Shown piece by piece: positions 43,088 to 45,663 of a stretch of DNA of 45,663 bases. Source of the stretch: Flavobacteriales bacterium (lineage in GTDB: Bacteria > Bacteroidota > Bacteroidia > Flavobacteriales_D > Parvicellaceae). Below the pieces are notes generated by a model. That model made no database searches, was not told the DNA's origin, and saw only the letters and a list, made by a program, of their open reading frames with translations. The translations under genes and the position numbers were made by a program. The stretch is from NCBI GenBank assembly GCA_029251405.1, contig JAQXDK010000026.1, forward strand, positions 1 to 45,663, read 5' to 3'. The number at the start of each line of letters is the position of its first letter. Position 1 is the first letter of the stretch.

Positions 43088-45663
43088 ATGAAGTTTTTTA
43101 AAATTTTTTTAATTTTTATTCTCACTAGCGTTTCTCTTGAATTTATTGCTCAATGGACTGATGACAATACTCAAGTTTCAGGTAACGGATTGGACGTTAC
43201 TGTAGCTACCTTTCAGTACAATGGACCTCCTTTGAATTACGCGGTTAGTTGTTTTGGTGGTTCTGATGGACAAATTAGAGCTACTGTTAATTCCGGTTCA
43301 GGTGGGCCATATTACTATGAGTGGAGTAATGGTGATGAAGGTGAAACAGTTACAACGATAACTGGTCAATCAGCAGGTACATTTCAAGTAACTGTTTATG
43401 ATACTAGAAATGATCTTGGTGGCGGTTTATATGACGAAGTTACGTTAACGGTTTCAATTTCTTCTCCACCAGAATTAAGATTTAAAACCTCAGGTTTTGG
43501 TGTTAGTCAATCAAATCCGCTTTGTAGTTACACATCAGATGGTAGTATTAGTTCTAAGGCTACGGGGGGTATATCTGGTGGTTATTCATATTCTTGGGAT
43601 GACACACCTTCGACTACAAATAGAGTAATCAATGGTATTGGTCTTGGTGTTTATGTTGTTACGGTAACAGACATAAACTCTTGTACCGCCCAAAAATCTT
43701 ACACTATCGATCAACCAACCGAAATAATTCCAAATTTAGAAATCACTTCTGAAGGTTGTGATGGAGCTTCAGGTGTAATTACAGCAGTCCCTTCGGGTGG
43801 TTCCGGTGTTTATTCTAGTTATTTATGGGACGATGGATTAGCTCAAACATCCAATCCTGCTACCGGGTTAGTTCCGGGAAATTATACGGTTACTGTTACA
43901 GACGATGACGGATGTTTTAGAACGGAATCAATAGCATTAAATTCTCCAACCGCAATTACTTCTTCAACTTCAGAAACTCAAACTATCTGCTCCACTTCTA
44001 GCGACGGAACTTCTACCATAACTGTTAGTGGAGGGTTAGCACCATATAACTTAAGCTGGTTAGGTACAGGTGGGTCAAGTGGGGACCCTGTGGGAGATGA
44101 AATTGATAATGCTGGCGAAAATTTTCTAATTAGCCCTTTAGCTGCCGATAACTACACTGTAACAATAACAGATGCAAGCGGCTGTGTAGAGACAGAATCC
44201 TTTACAATAACAAATCCTATTGCTATATCTCAGACAAATACTAAAACACATATTGCATGTAATGGAGACGGGAATGGAGTTATTGACTTTACTGTTGAAA
44301 ACGGATCTGCACCCTATGACATTAGTTGGACGGGGCCTTCCAATGGATCTCAAAACGATGCTATAAATATATCTGGTGGTAGTTACCAAATTACTGGATT
44401 GTCTGGAGGAGATTACGACGTAACTATTACTGACAATAATGGTTGTGTTCTTAATGCTAATGCAAATACGATAAATGAACCAGCTATTTTATCTCAAACT
44501 AATATAAAAAATGAAATCAGTTGCAATGGAGGAACCGATGGTTCTGTTGATATTACAGTAACAGGAGGAACAGCTCCTTACAATGTTAGTTGGGCAGGAA
44601 CAGCAGCAGCAGATCCTGCTGGAGATGAAATTGTTATTGACGGTGGAAGTTATTCGGTGCCATCTTTAGGTGTAGGTAATTATACAATAACAATTATTGA
44701 TGCTAATAATTGTAATGTATCCTTTGTTAGAAATTTTTTAAATCCACCCGCTTTAGTAGCAAATATTACTTCAACAACAGATATATCATGTAATGGACTT
44801 ACAGATGGAGCTGCTACAGTAACAGTTTCTGGTGGGAATTTTCCATATTCTTATTTATGGAGTAACGGTGAAAATACTGCAGGTGATGTTTCAGGATCCA
44901 ATACAGCCAGTAATTTTTCACAAGGAGCTATTAATGTAACTGTAACAGATGGAAATTCTTGTTCGGTTATCGCTACGGAAACCATAAATGAACCAACGGC
45001 GTTAACAGCTGCAGCGACAAAAGTACAGGATGTGCAATGTAATGGAGCTGCAGATGGTAGTATTTCTGTTGTTGGAGCTGGAGGAACAGTAGCTACAGAT
45101 TACACGTACTTGTGGGATGATGGTGCTGGGCAGACAACGGCAACAGCTACGAATTTAGCACCTGGGAATTATACGGTAACAGTAACAGACGATAATGGAT
45201 GTTCGTTTACGACATCACCAGCAGTGTCAATTACGGAGCCAACGGCGTTAACAGCTACAGCGACAAAGGTACAGGATGTGCAGTGTAATGGAGCTGCAGA
45301 CGGTAGCATATCAGTATCAGCATCAGGAGGCACACCAAATTACACGTATTTGTGGGATGATGGAGCAGGCCAGACAACGGCAACAGCTACGAATTTAGCA
45401 CCTGGGAATTATACGGTAACAGTAACAGATGATAATGGATGTTCATTTACGACATCACCAGCAGTTTCTATCATAGATCCAACGGTGTTAACAGCTACAG
45501 CGACAAAGATACAGGATGCGCAGTGTAATGGAGCTGCGGATGGTAGCATATCAGTATCAGCATCAGGAGGCACGCCAAATTACACGTATTTGTGGGATGA
45601 TGGAGCAGGCCAGACAACGGCAACAGCTACGAATTTAGCACCTGGGAATTATACGGTAACAGT
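43088..45663 (+). CDS. SprB-repeat surface adhesin, 5' part (runs off the window)
   Basis: The reading frame starts at ATG 43088, stays open to the window end and so encodes at least 858 residues of a larger protein. A signal peptide is visible (FFKIFLIFILTSVSLEFIAQ). The rest is a series of about ten SprB-type repeats. Each begins with a cysteine and DG motif such as CNGAADGSIS or CNGGTDGSVD, then a W (YLWDDG, YSWDD) and ends NYTVTVTDDNGC. Repeats 8-10 are nearly identical. SprB proteins are cell-surface filaments moved by the gliding motor or used for attachment. A type B sorting domain is expected beyond the window. It follows the SprF gene on the same strand. Confidence 0.88.
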   Translation, partial: MKFFKIFLIFILTSVSLEFIAQWTDDNTQVSGNGLDVTVATFQYNGPPLNYAVSCFGGSDGQIRATVNSGSGGPYYYEWSNGDEGETVTTITGQSAGTFQVTVYDTRNDLGGGLYDEVTLTVSISSPPELRFKTSGFGVSQSNPLCSYTSDGSISSKATGGISGGYSYSWDDTPSTTNRVINGIGLGVYVVTVTDINSCTAQKSYTIDQPTEIIPNLEITSEGCDGASGVITAVPSGGSGVYSSYLWDDGLAQTSNPATGLVPGNYTVTVTDDDGCFRTESIALNSPTAITSSTSETQTICSTSSDGTSTITVSGGLAPYNLSWLGTGGSSGDPVGDEIDNAGENFLISPLAADNYTVTITDASGCVETESFTITNPIAISQTNTKTHIACNGDGNGVIDFTVENGSAPYDISWTGPSNGSQNDAINISGGSYQITGLSGGDYDVTITDNNGCVLNANANTINEPAILSQTNIKNEISCNGGTDGSVDITVTGGTAPYNVSWAGTAAADPAGDEIVIDGGSYSVPSLGVGNYTITIIDANNCNVSFVRNFLNPPALVANITSTTDISCNGLTDGAATVTVSGGNFPYSYLWSNGENTAGDVSGSNTASNFSQGAINVTVTDGNSCSVIATETINEPTALTAAATKVQDVQCNGAADGSISVVGAGGTVATDYTYLWDDGAGQTTATATNLAPGNYTVTVTDDNGCSFTTSPAVSITEPTALTATATKVQDVQCNGAADGSISVSASGGTPNYTYLWDDGAGQTTATATNLAPGNYTVTVTDDNGCSFTTSPAVSIIDPTVLTATATKIQDAQCNGAADGSISVSASGGTPNYTYLWDDGAGQTTATATNLAPGNYTVT
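44993..45663 (+). repeat. Near-identical tandem DNA repeats in the SprB-repeat gene
   Basis: Three consecutive units begin at 44993, 45239 and 45479, giving periods of 246 and 240 bp (82 and 80 codons). The second and third units differ at only six positions in the 185 bp that can be compared, and their last 75 or so bases are identical. The first is more divergent. The third unit is cut by the window end, so more copies may follow. Confidence 0.9.

Noticed and set aside
44138-44389. Open reading frame antisense to the SprB-repeat gene
   Set aside because: It mirrors the repeat-coding strand, is cysteine- and tyrosine-rich from codon reversal, and has no start context or homologue that I recognise.
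44993-45663. Possible CRISPR array from regular repeats
   Set aside because: The repeats are about 240 bp, coding, in frame and without unique spacers.

Overview
The window is a low-GC (roughly one-third GC by eye), gene-dense bacterial chromosome segment from the phylum Bacteroidota, most likely a marine or aquatic member of the Flavobacteriales. The reasons are type IX secretion (T9SS) sorting domains of both type A and type B, a PorP/SprF protein beside an SprB-repeat adhesin, lipoproteins with short lipoboxes, a split F-type ATPase locus without the beta and epsilon genes, DUF5777 and choice-of-anchor V proteins, and promoter-like sequences that fit the Bacteroidota TTTG...TAnnTTTG pattern. 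There are no tRNA or rRNA genes, no insertion sequences, no phage genes and no CRISPR array. The species cannot be named from what is visible.

Layout. (1) 141-5757: secreted PNGase F-like glycosidase with a LamG domain, a very small HAD phosphatase, a small lipoprotein, an unknown charged protein, and a secreted endonuclease I. (2) 5825-11164, all on the minus strand: an exported PqqB-like metallo-beta-lactamase-fold protein, a 47-residue two-CxxC protein with its own promoter and terminator, then a tight operon reading SDR-type epimerase, pterin carbinolamine dehydratase, MsrB, a 57-residue unknown protein, a CapA-type protein and a DoxX-like membrane protein. (3) 11228-12523: EI24/CysZ-like membrane protein and a TlpA-like thioredoxin, tail to tail. 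(4) 12643-15510: a compact plus-strand set of a heme-binding lipoprotein, a T9SS-exported CxxCH protein, a TIGR03643 protein, a DUF5777 outer-membrane barrel and a YceI protein. It looks like an uncharacterised envelope redox or lipid module. A hybrid histidine kinase and a LytTR regulator follow. (5) 18853-22684, minus strand: both subunits of a 3-oxoacid CoA-transferase and a bifunctional class A penicillin-binding protein that carries an unexpected four-cysteine insert.

(6) 22790-28361: F-type ATPase operon (AtpZ-like, small membrane protein, atpB, atpE, atpF, atpH, atpA, atpG) with a strong stem-loop between atpE and atpF. (7) 28410-32984: an overlapping series of NtrY-like histidine kinase, recO and a TonB-dependent receptor. 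(8) 32979-37175: Lrp/AsnC regulator, cyclase-family hydrolase and hemW on the minus strand; a lone biotin carrier protein and a YceI lipoprotein on the plus strand; riboflavin synthase on the minus strand. (9) 37178-45663: a large T9SS type B surface protein (minus), pdxA, then a surface adhesion or gliding locus of a type B secreted protein, a PorP/SprF protein and the start of a giant SprB-repeat protein that runs off the window. The last repeats of that gene are nearly identical at the DNA level.

Most of the window is core metabolism and cell-envelope biology. The parts that stand out as poorly described are the CxxCH/DUF5777/YceI module, the cysteine insert in the penicillin-binding protein, the SprB repeat array, and two perfect palindromes in intergenic regions. 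No complete new defence or mobile system is visible.
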